DNA from: Chloroflexota bacterium
GTDB lineage: Bacteria; Chloroflexota; Anaerolineae; Anaerolineales; Villigracilaceae
DNA length: 64,000 nt
Direction of reading: 5' to 3'
Assembly: GCA_013388855.1 (NCBI GenBank)
Contig: JACAEM010000005.1
Coordinates: 1 to 64,000, forward strand
Shown: in pieces, positions 9,147-19,141 of the stretch
Layout: every line of letters begins with the position of its first letter
Position numbering within the stretch: the stretch's first letter is position 1
Notes under the pieces: model-generated
What the model saw: only the letters and a program-made list of their open reading frames with translations
The model's database searches: none
What the model was told of the DNA's origin: nothing
Made by a program: the position numbers and the translations under genes

Positions 9147-10601
9147 CGTTTCTGCCATTTCGATTGCTTTCAGCATGGCGCTGGCTTTATTGACGGTTTC
9201 CTGATACTCCGTGTTCGGATTCGAATCGGCGACGATGCCCGCGCCCGCCTGCACGCTGAAGGTATTTCCGCGCGCAACCATCGTGCGGAGGGCGAGGCAG
9301 GTATCCATGTTGCCGTCGAAGCCGAAGTAGCCGACCATGCCCGCATACGCGCCGCGCAGGTCGGGTTCGAGGTCGGCGATGATTTCGAGCGCCCGCACTT
9401 TCGGCGCGCCGCTGACGGTCCCTGCGGGGAAAGAGGCGCGGACCAAATCGAATGCAGTCAGGTCGGGTCGCAGTTTGCCTTCGACGTGCGAGACGATGTG
9501 CATGACGTGGGAATATTTCTCGATGGTGAAAAAGTCCGAAACGCGCACCGTGCCGTATTCGCAGACGCGCCCCAGGTCGTTGCGCCCTAAATCAACCAGC
9601 ATGACATGCTCGGCGCGTTCCTTGGGGTCAGCGAGGAGTTCCTGCACGAGTGCGTCGTCAGCGTTGGCATCTGCCCCTCGTGGGCGCGTCCCGGCAATCG
9701 GTCGGAGAGAGGCGGTGCGTCCTTCGAGGCGCACGAACATCTCAGGCGACGATCCGACCAAAAAGAGCGGCTCGCCATCCACCATCCCAAAATCGAAAAA
9801 GAACATGTACGGCGAGGGGTTGAGTCGGCGCACGGCGCGATAGACATCGAACGGCTCGACGTCCGTTTCGCGCGTGAAGCGCTGCGAAAGCACCACCTGA
9901 AAAATATCACCCGCCGCGATGAACTCCTTGGCGTCGCGCACCATGTCCTCGAAGCGTCCCTGCGTCATGTTCGAGCGCGTCTTCGAGGCTTTGACTTCAC
10001 GATGTTGTGACGGCGGAAGCGACGCATGGATGCGCGCCTCGATTTCATCCAGTCTGCGATTGGCGGCTTCGACATCCCCATCTAGGACATTGGCGATGAG
10101 CGACAGACTGCGGCGTGCGTGATCGAAGGCGACGACGGTATCGGCAAGGAGGAAGATGCCGTCGGGTATCGCCGCCCGCTTCATCCTGGACGCTTCGACA
10201 CGGCTCAGCGCAAGCCTTAGAACTGGTTCAAAAAACCGAACCGACTCAAAGCCGAGGAATCCCACCAGCCCGCCGATGAAACGCGGCACGCCAGGCTGGG
10301 TTTTGAAGTTGAAGCGGCTCATCTCCCGTTGAAGGAAAGAGGTGGGGTCATCGCTGTAAGCGGTCGTTGGGGGTTGGTAATTCTGTTTAATTTCAATTTC
10401 GTTCCCGCGAAGGATGTATTGCGCTTTGGGTTGGACGCCGATGAACGAATAGCGCGCGATCCGCTCCCCGCCCTCGACGGATTCGAGCAGGAAGGATGGA
10501 GTCTCCCCGCGCAGTTTCATGTAGACGCTGATGGGGGTTTCGAGGTCGGCGGAAATTTCGCGGATGACGGTTTGGGTGATTGCAGGCGCTTCGAGTAACA
10601 T
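9138..10601 (-). CDS. trpE: anthranilate synthase component I
   Basis: 487 residues, normal length. With the TrpG domain it makes anthranilate from chorismate. N-terminal Trp-binding region includes the [16 protein letters not shown] motif; the chorismate-binding half has [24 protein letters not shown] and [26 protein letters not shown] precedes the ATG. First gene of the operon, expressed from the promoter at 11042-11070 through the T-box leader. Feedback inhibition by Trp is expected from the family. Confidence 0.97.
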   Translation of the reverse strand: MLLEAPAITQTVIREISADLETPISVYMKLRGETPSFLLESVEGGERIARYSFIGVQPKAQYILRGNEIEIKQNYQPPTTAYSDDPTSFLQREMSRFNFKTQPGVPRFIGGLVGFLGFESVRFFEPVLRLALSRVEASRMKRAAIPDGIFLLADTVVAFDHARRSLSLIANVLDGDVEAANRRLDEIEARIHASLPPSQHREVKASKTRSNMTQGRFEDMVRDAKEFIAAGDIFQVVLSQRFTRETDVEPFDVYRAVRRLNPSPYMFFFDFGMVDGEPLFLVGSSPEMFVRLEGRTASLRPIAGTRPRGADANADDALVQELLADPKERAEHVMLVDLGRNDLGRVCEYGTVRVSDFFTIEKYSHVMHIVSHVEGKLRPDLTAFDLVRASFPAGTVSGAPKVRALEIIADLEPDLRGAYAGMVGYFGFDGNMDTCLALRTMVARGNTFSVQAGAGIVADSNPNTEYQETVNKASAMLKAIEMAETNG

Positions 10602-10618
10602 GGCTCTCCTTTAGTGGA

Positions 10619-10669
10619 CAATTACCAATCACCATTTACTCCACATTGGTCATTGGTAAATGGTAATTG
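10619..10669. repeat. CAATTACC/GGTAATTG palindrome upstream of trpE
   Basis: Imperfect inverted repeat with about 20-base arms, between the T-box terminator and the trpE ribosome-binding site. Confidence 0.8.
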
Positions 10670-10674
10670 CAGTT

Positions 10675-10716
10675 AAAACAGACTCCCCTCCAGTCCATTG
10701 GGACGAGAGGGGAATC
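10675..10716 (-). terminator. T-box controlled terminator of the trp leader
   Basis: Minus-strand GATTCCCCTC pairs with GAGGGGAGTC (one mismatch), with inner GTCC-CAAT-GGAC and a following TGTTTT. Its 5' arm overlaps the 3' part of the T-box antiterminator, so the two folds exclude each other. Confidence 0.85.
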
Positions 10717-11035
10717 TCGCGGTGCCACCCAAATTACGCGTGCTTGTAAAGAAAAATCCCTGTCGGTGATGCAACAGGGAGGAAAAAGCCAGCGTCACTC
10801 TTTTCAGGTACGCCGCACTACTGCGGTTATACCCTTGCTCTATAACGGGAGCTCCCGAATTGGGTTACTTGCGCTTGTGTGCGTTCGCCCGTTCAACTCG
10901 GAGGTCCATTCGGTTTCTGCGCTTTTGCCTTGCTCGCACCACGCTGGTTTCGATTTTGCTCTCGACCAACGGCTCGGCTCTCTGAAAACCGCTTTGAAAC
11001 GTACTCGTCCTCGTCAGCGTTTTTGGATTATGTTG
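10681..11035 (-). promoter_or_regulatory. T-box riboswitch, tRNA-Trp
   Basis: The minus strand carries the T-box core GGGTGGCACCGCG at 10718-10730, the hallmark of the antiterminator that captures the uncharged tRNA acceptor end. Upstream is a long stem-I region; its presumed specifier loop reads GAATGGACC with UGG (Trp) at 10906-10908. This fits the downstream trpE. The leader is about 430 bases and fills the gap to pheA. Uncharged tRNA-Trp should favour antitermination and trp expression. Confidence 0.93.
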
Positions 11036-11041
11036 GGCAGG

Positions 11042-11070
11042 ATTTTATGACGGAGAGGGGAGGATGTCAA
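11042..11070 (-). promoter_or_regulatory. sigma-70 type promoter of the trp operon
   Basis: TTGACA (11065-11070), 17-base spacer, TAAAAT (11042-11047) on the minus strand; predicted start near 11035. It begins only 14 bases after the pheA stop codon. Confidence 0.85.
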
Positions 11071-11083
11071 GAGGGAATATATT

Positions 11084-11896
11084 TTAGCCTTTATATCTTG
11101 GATAACTCCCTAATACCCGCAACATCAACGCGTACTCTCCTAAATGGTCGAGAGCTTTACGAACTGTCTCGTCATGTTCCGCCCCGATGAAGTCAATGTA
11201 GAAGAGATATTCCCACGGTTTCCCCTGCAATGGGCGGGATTCGATCTTGGTCAGATCGATATCGCGCAAGGCAAAGACACTCATGGCTTTGAACAACGAA
11301 CCGGGTTGATTTTTCAGCGTGAACACGATGGATGTTTTTGCCTCCACGCTTGGCTCCACTGCCTTCTTTGAGATGGCGAGGAAGCGTGTGTAATTTTCGG
11401 GATTATCTTCGATACCTTCTTCAAGGATCTGCATCTCATACAATTCTGCGGCACGACGAGAGGCAATCGCGGCGGTGGTCCCCTCGCCATTGGCTTTAAG
11501 CATCTTCACGCTCCCGGCGGTGTCATAGACGGCTTCAGCTTTAATGCCCAGATTGCGAAGATACGCGGCACACTGCCCCAGCGCCTGCGGATGACTGATG
11601 ACTTTTTTGATCTCCTCCTTTTTCACGCCAGGCAAGGTAATGAGACAATGCTGCACGCGCAAAAGATATTCGCCGACGATATGCAGATCATGCCGCAGGA
11701 GCAGGTCATAGTTCTGATGGATGCTGCCAGCCAGCGAATTCTCGATGGGGATCAAACCTTGTCCACATTCGTCGGAAACAACCGAATCAAAAACTACATC
11801 GAACGACTCGCATGGCTTTGTCTCGACTTTTCCAAAATAGTTGAAAACGGCTTGTTCGCTATACGCACCGGGTTCGCCCTGGAATGCTACTCTCAT
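11084..11896 (-). CDS. pheA: prephenate dehydratase
   Basis: 270 residues from MRVAFQGEPGAYSEQAVF; AAGGAG stands 4 bases before this ATG, while an upstream start would only add translated repeat. It converts prephenate to phenylpyruvate for phenylalanine. The periplasmic-binding-like catalytic domain contains the NYTRF motif (catalytic Thr) near residue 175; the C-terminal ACT domain (FALRDIDLTKIESRP) is the Phe sensor. No chorismate mutase is fused. It is the last gene of the branched-chain superoperon and follows an aminotransferase that could act on its product. Confidence 0.95.
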   Translation of the reverse strand: MRVAFQGEPGAYSEQAVFNYFGKVETKPCESFDVVFDSVVSDECGQGLIPIENSLAGSIHQNYDLLLRHDLHIVGEYLLRVQHCLITLPGVKKEEIKKVISHPQALGQCAAYLRNLGIKAEAVYDTAGSVKMLKANGEGTTAAIASRRAAELYEMQILEEGIEDNPENYTRFLAISKKAVEPSVEAKTSIVFTLKNQPGSLFKAMSVFALRDIDLTKIESRPLQGKPWEYLFYIDFIGAEHDETVRKALDHLGEYALMLRVLGSYPRYKG

Positions 11897-11910
11897 AAAG
11901 CTCCTTGTCG

Positions 11911-11968
11911 AAGGTTTAAGGTTGAACGTTCCAAGTATACAAACCTTCAACCTTTGACCTGCAACTTG
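11911..11968. repeat. AAGGTTTGAA-type palindrome upstream of pheA
   Basis: Inverted repeat AAGGTTTAAGGTTGAACG facing CCTTCAACCTT, in the gap between the aminotransferase stop and the pheA start. Confidence 0.75.
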
Positions 11969-11971
11969 TGA

Positions 11972-13162
11972 CTATTGCTTTTCCGCCCACTCGACGATCT
12001 TACGGAAGCCCGCTTCTACATCTTCATCCGAGGCTGCTACCGTCATACGGACAAATCCTTCACCCTGACTCCCAAATGCCGAGCCGGGAACCAGCCCCAC
12101 ATTAGCTTCCTCGAGGAGGCGCTCACAAATTTCAAGCGAAGACATTTTCAACGGACGAAAATCGAGGAAGAAGTAGAACGCTCCCTGCGGCGGGGTGACC
12201 AGGACTTTTTCACACTCCAACTCACGAGCAAGTCGCAGCACAAGTTCACGCCGACGGGCATACGCAGCGCGCATGTTTGCAGTGAACTGCTGTATCTCAG
12301 GATCAGTCAACGCAAATGCGGCGGCTTTCTGAATGAACGGTGCGACACAGGTGATGGAGTTTTGTCCCGCCTTCAAAGCATTGTCGATGACCGCTTTCGG
12401 CGCGGCAAGGAAACCTACCCGCCAGCCGGTCATCGCATAGGATTTCGACAGACTGTTGACAAGAATTGTTCTCTCTTTGGCACCCTCAAACGCCGCGGCG
12501 CTGGTTGGTCTTTCGCCATAATACAGACTTCCATATACTTCATCGCTGACGATCCATAGGTCATGAATTTTAGCAAAGTCTTGCAGTTTTTGCAGATATT
12601 CACGAGTGGGATATGCGCCGGTCGGGTTGGAGGGATAATTCAATACGATGACGCGCGTCCTGGGGGTCAACGCCTTTTCCCATTCTTCGAACGGAGGGAT
12701 GAAACCATTCTCAGCGGGCGCAGGGATGCGGATGACATTTCCGCGCAACATAATCGCCATATTGGAATGAGTCGCCCAGGAGGGATCGGGAATAAGCACA
12801 TCGTCGCCCGGGTTCAGAATGGATTGCATCGCCGTGTAATAGGCATGGATGCCTCCATGCGTAACCAGAATCTCGGAAGCGGGGTCGTAGGGTACGCCTT
12901 CGTCGCGCAGCAACTTGGAAGCGGTGGCAGCCAGAAGGTCCGGGTAGCCGCGGGAGGGCCCGTAGTGGGTCAATCCGCTTCGAAGGGCTTTCATCGCCAC
13001 ATCCATGATCGCGGGGTGAGTCCCAAAATCCGGGTCGCCCACTTGCAGACCGACGATCTTTTGTCCGCTGGCTTTGAGCGCAAGAATACGATCCGCCATC
13101 GCTACGGTGGCAGACTGGCGGATCAATTCAAATTGATGGTTGAGATTCAAAGGAACATCCAC
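11972..13162 (-). CDS. PLP-dependent class I/II aminotransferase
   Basis: 396 residues, fold type I. Motifs: NYPSNPTGAYP, VSDEVYGSLYYG and the PLP lysine in NSLSKSYAMTGWR near residue 237, with the arginine of GSQGEGFVRMTV near the end. It starts with GTG overlapping the ilvE stop as TAGTG, so it is translationally coupled. Between ilvE and pheA it may transaminate aromatic or aspartate-family keto acids; the exact substrate cannot be read from sequence. Confidence 0.93.
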   Translation of the reverse strand: MDVPLNLNHQFELIRQSATVAMADRILALKASGQKIVGLQVGDPDFGTHPAIMDVAMKALRSGLTHYGPSRGYPDLLAATASKLLRDEGVPYDPASEILVTHGGIHAYYTAMQSILNPGDDVLIPDPSWATHSNMAIMLRGNVIRIPAPAENGFIPPFEEWEKALTPRTRVIVLNYPSNPTGAYPTREYLQKLQDFAKIHDLWIVSDEVYGSLYYGERPTSAAAFEGAKERTILVNSLSKSYAMTGWRVGFLAAPKAVIDNALKAGQNSITCVAPFIQKAAAFALTDPEIQQFTANMRAAYARRRELVLRLARELECEKVLVTPPQGAFYFFLDFRPLKMSSLEICERLLEEANVGLVPGSAFGSQGEGFVRMTVAASDEDVEAGFRKIVEWAEKQ

Positions 13163-14082
13163 TATTCAACGTATTCGCACCATGCTTCATACTTGTGGTT
13201 CCTGCCTCGGATGGCGTCATGATAGACGTTCTGCAATTTGCGAGTGACCGCACCGGTCCTGCCATCACCGACCTTGCGAAAGTCGATCTCGCTCAAGCCG
13301 ATCACTTCAGCCGCGGTACCACACACGAAGACTTCGTCGGCAATGTAGAGTTGGTCGCGCGAGATGGGCTGTTCCAAAATGCGGTAGCCGAGATCTTTCG
13401 CAATTGTGTGAATTGAATGCCGCGTCACGCCTTCGAGCACCGGGGCGGTAGCCGGGGTGACGATTTTGCCGTGACGCACCATGAACAGATTCTCACCGGT
13501 ACATTCCGCCACATATCCCTGCGGATCGAGCATGATGGCTTCTTCAAATCCAAGCCGCACCGATTCAGTCTTGGCGAGGAAACTATTGGCATAATTGCCC
13601 GACACCTTTGCCTTAGTCATCAACACATTCGGGTGATGACGAGTGTACGATGAGATGTTGGCGCGAATCCCTTTCGCCAGCGCTTCCTCGCCGAGATAGT
13701 TGTTCCATTCCCATGCCGCGATTGCCAGCGAGGGTTGTCCGTTATCCACATTCAGGTTCCAGCCGCCGTTATCCAGATACAATAACGGGCGGATATAGCA
13801 ATCCTTAAACCCATTGGCTTTTACAACCTGCTTGGTCGCTTCGACGATCTCCTCCACACTCCACGGAAATTCCCGGAAACCGAAGACGCGCGCCGAGTCG
13901 AACAGGCGCTCGATATGATCGGTCAGGCGAAAAACCGCCGGTCCCTTCGGCGTATCGTAGGCGCGAATCCCCTCAAACACCGCCGCGCCGTAATGCAACG
14001 CGGGCGTCAGAAAATGCAACGTGGCCTTCTCGAACGGCACCATTGTACCGTTCATCCAGATAAATTTGGATTCCATTCCCAT
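13162..14082 (-). CDS. ilvE: branched-chain amino acid aminotransferase
   Basis: 306 residues from MGMESKFIWMNG; AAAGGAG lies about 9 bases upstream. Fold type IV PLP enzyme: PLP lysine in AKVSGNYANS, EGIRAYDT at the N-terminus and the LEGVTRHSI loop. It interconverts the 2-keto acids and Ile/Val/Leu, the final step for the upstream ilv and leu genes. Stop overlaps the next gene as TAGTG. Confidence 0.96.
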   Translation of the reverse strand: MGMESKFIWMNGTMVPFEKATLHFLTPALHYGAAVFEGIRAYDTPKGPAVFRLTDHIERLFDSARVFGFREFPWSVEEIVEATKQVVKANGFKDCYIRPLLYLDNGGWNLNVDNGQPSLAIAAWEWNNYLGEEALAKGIRANISSYTRHHPNVLMTKAKVSGNYANSFLAKTESVRLGFEEAIMLDPQGYVAECTGENLFMVRHGKIVTPATAPVLEGVTRHSIHTIAKDLGYRILEQPISRDQLYIADEVFVCGTAAEVIGLSEIDFRKVGDGRTGAVTRKLQNVYHDAIRGRNHKYEAWCEYVE

Positions 14083-14107
14083 GATAATTTCTCTCCTTTT
14101 GATTCTG

Positions 14108-14165
14108 CAGGGGCGCAACGCGTCGATCCATCGACAAATTCCTGATTCGTTTCGCTGTGCCCCTG
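14108..14165. repeat. CAGGGGCGCA palindrome between leuB and ilvE
   Basis: 58-base element with ends CAGGGGCGCA and GTGCCCCTG and an inner GTCGATCCATCGAC palindrome. Confidence 0.7.
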
Positions 14166-14171
14166 TGAAGA

Positions 14172-15230
<1,059 letters not shown>

Positions 15231-15246
15231 GAGAGTCTCCGTAGAA

Positions 15247-15289
15247 TTCCCAATTACTATTTACCAATCAGGTAATCAGTAATTGGGAA
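15247..15289. repeat. TTCCCAATTAC palindrome between cimA and leuB
   Basis: Inverted repeat TTCCCAATTACTATTTACC / GGTAATCAGTAATTGGGAA around AATCA. Confidence 0.85.
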
Positions 15290-15298
15290 ATGATAATT

Positions 15299-16861
15299 TT
15301 AGTGCGCCACCATCAATCCATATTCCATCGAATCCGCCAGTGCACGCCAACTGGCTTCGATAATATTCGTTCCCGCGCCGACCGTACTCCAGCGGGAGGT
15401 GCTGTTGCGGGTGTCTATCAAGACACGGGTGACGGCTTTAGTGCCGTGATCCGAATCGAGGATACGAACTTTGTAATCTGACAAATGAAAATTCTTGATT
15501 TGCGGATAATAACTCGTCAGCGCCTTGCGCAACGCCAGATCGAGCGCATTGACGGGACCGTTCCCTTCCGCGGCAGTGTGAAGCACTTCACCCTGCACCC
15601 GCACCTTGACCATCGCTTCAGCAAAGATGCCGCGCCCCTGGCGGTGTTCGACATTGACAAAGAAGTCGATTAATTCGAATGGCGGCTTGTAGCCGTATTC
15701 CTGTCGCTTGAGCATGATCGCCACGGACGCCTCCGCCGCTTCGAACGAAAAGCCCTTCGCCTCAAGTTCCTTGATTTCGTTCAGCACCGGCACAACTTCC
15801 GTGCCTTCCACCTCGACACCATGCTCTTCTGCCTTGCTGAGCAAATTGCCGCGACCCGACAAATCCGAGACGATCACGCGCATCTTGTTCCCGACCTTTT
15901 CCGGCTCCACGTGCTGATACGATTGCGGTGAACGCCGGGTCGCCGCCACGTGCACTCCGCCTTTGTGGGCGAACGCAGATTTCCCTACGAAGGGCAGATG
16001 CTCGTCCGGCGTGAGGTTCGCCACCTCCGCCACAAAATGGGACAAGTCATACAAATGTCGGATATGTCCCTTGGGGAGGCATTGGTAGCCCATCTTCAAT
16101 TCAAGATCAGCCATGATGGAACACAGGTTGGCGTTACCACAACGCTCCCCCACACCATTGATTGTGCCCTGCACTTGAATGGCGCCCTGACGGACAGCCG
16201 TCAATGAATTGACGACGGCGCATTCAGAATCGTTGTGGGTATGAATGCCGAAAGGATGGTTCAGCACGGGTTTCAATTCGCCGATGATACTTTCCACCTC
16301 CCACGGCATGGTCCCGCCATTGGTATCGCACAGCACAACCGTCTCAGCCCCGCCGCGGATCGCCGCGTGCAAGGTCTCAAGAGCATAGACCTTGTCCGCT
16401 TTGTAGCCATCGAAGAAATGCTCGGCATCGTAGATGACCCGCTTGCCGTTAGCCTTGAGATACGCCACGGATTGTTCGATGATTCTCAAATTATCTTCAT
16501 GGGTGGTTTGCAGAACCTCGGTGACATGCAAAGTCCATGTTTTGCCGAAGATGGTACAGATGGGCGTTCGCGAATCGATAAGCGCCTTGATGTTGGCGTC
16601 GTCTTCGGGTCCACCTTTGACGCGGCAGGTGGAGCCGAACGCCGCAATGAGGGCATTCTTCCATGGCATATCCTTTGCGCGCTCGAAAAATTCAACATCC
16701 TTCGGATTCGAACCCGGCCAGCCACCTTCAATGAACGCCACGCCCAGTTCATCCAGTTTTTGAGCGATGCGAACCTTGTCGTTGGCGGACAGGTTGAAGC
16801 CCTCGGATTGCGTTCCGTCGCGCAGGGTGGTGTCGTAAATCTGTATGAGGGGCAAATCCAT
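15299..16861 (-). CDS. cimA: (R)-citramalate synthase
   Basis: 520 residues. N-terminal HMGL-like TIM barrel with YDTTLRDGTQSEGFNLS, FIEGGWPGSNPKD, CDTNGGTMPWE and the metal-binding GIHTHNDSECAV; C-terminal LeuA-type allosteric domain. The pattern (GGWPGSNPKD rather than the Leu[10 protein letters not shown] seen in the leuA product at 19142) matches citramalate synthase, which condenses pyruvate with acetyl-CoA and gives 2-ketobutyrate without threonine. No threonine deaminase gene is in the window. GAGGTAAAAA precedes the ATG. The stop lies next to a palindromic repeat. Confidence 0.93.
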   Translation of the reverse strand: MDLPLIQIYDTTLRDGTQSEGFNLSANDKVRIAQKLDELGVAFIEGGWPGSNPKDVEFFERAKDMPWKNALIAAFGSTCRVKGGPEDDANIKALIDSRTPICTIFGKTWTLHVTEVLQTTHEDNLRIIEQSVAYLKANGKRVIYDAEHFFDGYKADKVYALETLHAAIRGGAETVVLCDTNGGTMPWEVESIIGELKPVLNHPFGIHTHNDSECAVVNSLTAVRQGAIQVQGTINGVGERCGNANLCSIMADLELKMGYQCLPKGHIRHLYDLSHFVAEVANLTPDEHLPFVGKSAFAHKGGVHVAATRRSPQSYQHVEPEKVGNKMRVIVSDLSGRGNLLSKAEEHGVEVEGTEVVPVLNEIKELEAKGFSFEAAEASVAIMLKRQEYGYKPPFELIDFFVNVEHRQGRGIFAEAMVKVRVQGEVLHTAAEGNGPVNALDLALRKALTSYYPQIKNFHLSDYKVRILDSDHGTKAVTRVLIDTRNSTSRWSTVGAGTNIIEASWRALADSMEYGLMVAH

Positions 16862-16872
16862 TTTTTACCTCT

Positions 16873-16908
16873 GTAATTGGCAGATGGCAATTACCATGTA
16901 CCAATGGC
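16873..16908. repeat. 36-bp GGTAATTACC-type palindrome between leuD and cimA
   Basis: Imperfect palindrome GTAATTGGCAGATGGCAA / TTACCATGTACCAATGGC. It encodes the last codons and the TAA stop of leuD. Confidence 0.85.
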
Positions 16909-17487
16909 GAATCTTTGTTCGTAAGCTGTTATTTCTTTTTCAAAACCCATGATGTAACCAAGTTCATCCACGCCATTCAAGAGACAGGTCTTGTTGAATG
17001 CATCAATGGGAAAGGTGAAGGAGCCTCCGGGGAAGGACACAGTCTGGGTTTCCAGATCAACCGTAAGTTCGGCGTGAGGCGCCTCCTCCGCCAGGTCGAA
17101 GAGCATCTTGTGCATCTCATCGTCCACGATGATGGGGATGAGTCCGTTCTTCAGCGCGTTGTTTCGGAAGATATCCGCAAAGGATGTGGAGATGACCGTG
17201 CGGAATCCGTAGGACGTGAGCGCCCACGGAGCATGTTCCCGGCTCGAACCGCACCCGAAGTTGTCTCCGGCTAATAGAATCTGCGCCCCCTTCGACTCGG
17301 GCTTGTTCAAGACAAAATCCGCTTTTGGGGATTTGTCGTCGTTATAACGCCAGTGGAAGAACAGCGCATCGGCAAGGCCGTTCTTGTCGGTGACTTTCAA
17401 AAATTGCGCGGGGATGATCTGGTCCGTATCGACATCGTTGACAGGGAGGGGGATCATGCGGGAAGTGAGTGAAGTAAACTGCGCCAT
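16891..17487 (-). CDS. leuD: 3-isopropylmalate dehydratase small subunit
   Basis: 198 residues. Swivel domain of the aconitase-like dehydratase that isomerises 2- to 3-isopropylmalate. Motifs: DVDTDQIIPAQFL near residue 18 and GCGSSREHAPWAL near 77. It starts 5 bases after the leuC stop with AGGAT upstream. The last residues (AIGTW) are encoded by a palindromic repeat, so the C-terminus differs from the usual LeuD. Confidence 0.96.
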   Translation of the reverse strand: MAQFTSLTSRMIPLPVNDVDTDQIIPAQFLKVTDKNGLADALFFHWRYNDDKSPKADFVLNKPESKGAQILLAGDNFGCGSSREHAPWALTSYGFRTVISTSFADIFRNNALKNGLIPIIVDDEMHKMLFDLAEEAPHAELTVDLETQTVSFPGGSFTFPIDAFNKTCLLNGVDELGYIMGFEKEITAYEQRFAIGTW

Positions 17488-17492
17488 GATAT

Positions 17493-18911
17493 TTATCCTG
17501 CCAGTGTGCGTGGGTCGGTCACCTTGCCGTGGATGGCAGAAGCAGCCGCCGTGAGTGGGGAAGCCAAGAATGTCCGTCCGCCTTTGCCCTGCCGACCTTC
17601 AAAGTTGCGGTTGCTGGTGGAGACGGCATACTGACCGGGATGGAGCTGATCGCCGTTCATTGCAATACACATACTGCATCCCGCCTCACGCCACTCGGCG
17701 CCGGCTTCCTTGAAGACTTTATCGAGACCTTCCTGTTCCGCCTGCTTCTTCACATCTTGCGAACCGGGGACGACCATCACCCGTGTGCCGTCGGCAACCT
17801 TGCGTCCCTGCAACAACGACGCTGCCAGGCGCAGGTCGGAAATACGCGAGTTGGTGCAGGAGCCGATGAAGACCACGTCCACCTTTTGACCAAGCAGGGA
17901 TTGACCGGGCTGCAAGCCCATATAAGTCATGGCTTTTTCAAAGGCGGCTCTTTGCGAGGGATCGGTGAACGATTCGGTGCCGGGAATGCGATCTGTGATT
18001 TTCATGCCCATGCCGGGGTTTGTGCCGTACGTGATCATCGGCTCCAACTCAGAGGCATCCAGCGTAATATATTTGTCGTAAGCGGCGCCTTCATCGGAGG
18101 GCAACGAGCGCCATTTGGAAACGGCTTTGTCCCATTCTGCGCCTTTGGGGGCGAATTCACGTCCGTGCAGGTATTCGAAGGTGGTATCGTCAGGGGCGAT
18201 CATGCCTGCGCGTGCGCCGCCTTCAATGGACATGTTGCAGATGGTCATACGTTGTTCCATGGACAGTGCGCGGATGGCAGAACCGGTGTACTCAAAAACG
18301 TGACCCGTCCCACCGCCAACGCCAATACGGGCGATGAGCGCAAGGATGATGTCCTTGGCAGAAACACCGGGGGCGAGTGCGCCATCTACTCGCACTTCGT
18401 AGGTCTTGGGCTTTTTCTGCAGGAGGCATTGAGTGGCAAGGACATGCTCCACTTCGCTGGTGCCGATGCCAAACGCCAGCGCGCCGAACGCGCCGTGTGT
18501 GGCAGTGTGACTGTCGCCGCAGACGATGGTCATACCAGGCTGTGTGCGCCCCAGTTCGGGACCGATGACATGCACGATCCCGCGGTGCGGGCTGTTCATG
18601 CCATGCAGGGTGATGCCAAACTCGGCAGCGTTCGTTTCCATTTGCTTGATCTGCGCTGCGGCCAGGGCATCGGTGATCGGCGCATCGAGCGGTGTGGTTG
18701 GGATGGAGTGATCCATCGTGGCGAGGGTCTTATCCGGGCGGCGGACTCCGAGTCCGCGCTGGCGGAGACCGGTGAACGCCTGGGGTGAGGTCACTTCGTG
18801 GACAAGGTGGAGGTCAATATAGAGGATGGCGGGAGCATCGGGTTGCTCGGCGACAATGTGGGAGTCCCAGATTTTTTGAAATAAAGTTTTCGGCATAGGA
18901 GTAAATGACAC
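17493..18911 (-). CDS. leuC: 3-isopropylmalate dehydratase large subunit
   Basis: 472 residues if it starts at GTG 18911, 467 from the ATG at 18896 ([11 protein letters not shown], the usual LeuC N-terminus). The GTG overlaps the stop of the small ORF upstream as TAGTG, the same arrangement as ilvE/aminotransferase, so GTG is favoured. 4Fe-4S cluster cysteines: FIGSCTNSR and the CSMC pair of [25 protein letters not shown] is the conserved substrate loop. Pairs with leuD. Confidence 0.96.
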   Translation of the reverse strand: MSFTPMPKTLFQKIWDSHIVAEQPDAPAILYIDLHLVHEVTSPQAFTGLRQRGLGVRRPDKTLATMDHSIPTTPLDAPITDALAAAQIKQMETNAAEFGITLHGMNSPHRGIVHVIGPELGRTQPGMTIVCGDSHTATHGAFGALAFGIGTSEVEHVLATQCLLQKKPKTYEVRVDGALAPGVSAKDIILALIARIGVGGGTGHVFEYTGSAIRALSMEQRMTICNMSIEGGARAGMIAPDDTTFEYLHGREFAPKGAEWDKAVSKWRSLPSDEGAAYDKYITLDASELEPMITYGTNPGMGMKITDRIPGTESFTDPSQRAAFEKAMTYMGLQPGQSLLGQKVDVVFIGSCTNSRISDLRLAASLLQGRKVADGTRVMVVPGSQDVKKQAEQEGLDKVFKEAGAEWREAGCSMCIAMNGDQLHPGQYAVSTSNRNFEGRQGKGGRTFLASPLTAAASAIHGKVTDPRTLAG

Positions 18912-19069
18912 TAGGCGTTAGCAGAGTTATCCTCTTCCATAACGGAATCAGGTTGTGGCGCGGAAAGAATCGCGCTGGCGTCCCATCCAGCAGGAATGGT
19001 CTGCGGTTCGGGAAATGGATTGTAGGCGGAGTTGAAGGCGGCATCCTGAGTTTCATTCTGCGGGTTCAT
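18911..19069 (-). CDS. small conserved-context ORF between leuA and leuC, unknown function
   Basis: 52 residues, beginning [17 protein letters not shown] and ending EEDNSANA, rich in Pro, Ala, Asn and acidic residues; probably disordered, with no membrane segment or cysteine. AAGGAG stands 7 bases before the ATG and its TAG overlaps the leuC GTG as TAGTG, both good signs of real translation. It contains no run of Leu codons, so it is not a classical leucine leader peptide, and no terminator hairpin follows. It may couple leuC translation or be a small accessory protein; I do not recognise it. Confidence 0.65.
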   Translation of the reverse strand: MNPQNETQDAAFNSAYNPFPEPQTIPAGWDASAILSAPQPDSVMEEDNSANA

Positions 19070-19116
19070 GATATTCTCCTTGTATTCGTACCAAGATATT
19101 CATATCGCACGACTGG

Positions 19117-19136
19117 CGCCGAAATGAATTTCGGCG
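19117..19136. repeat. perfect 9-bp stem-loop between leuA and the small ORF
   Basis: CGCCGAAAT-GA-ATTTCGGCG. No T-run follows on the transcribed minus strand, so it is more likely a repeat or RNA stability element than a terminator. Confidence 0.6.
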
Positions 19137-19141
19137 TACGG

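Noticed and set aside
18897-18911. Small ORF before leuC as a leucine leader peptide
   Set aside because: It has only a single Leu codon, no Leu run, and there is no terminator or antiterminator pair between it and leuC.
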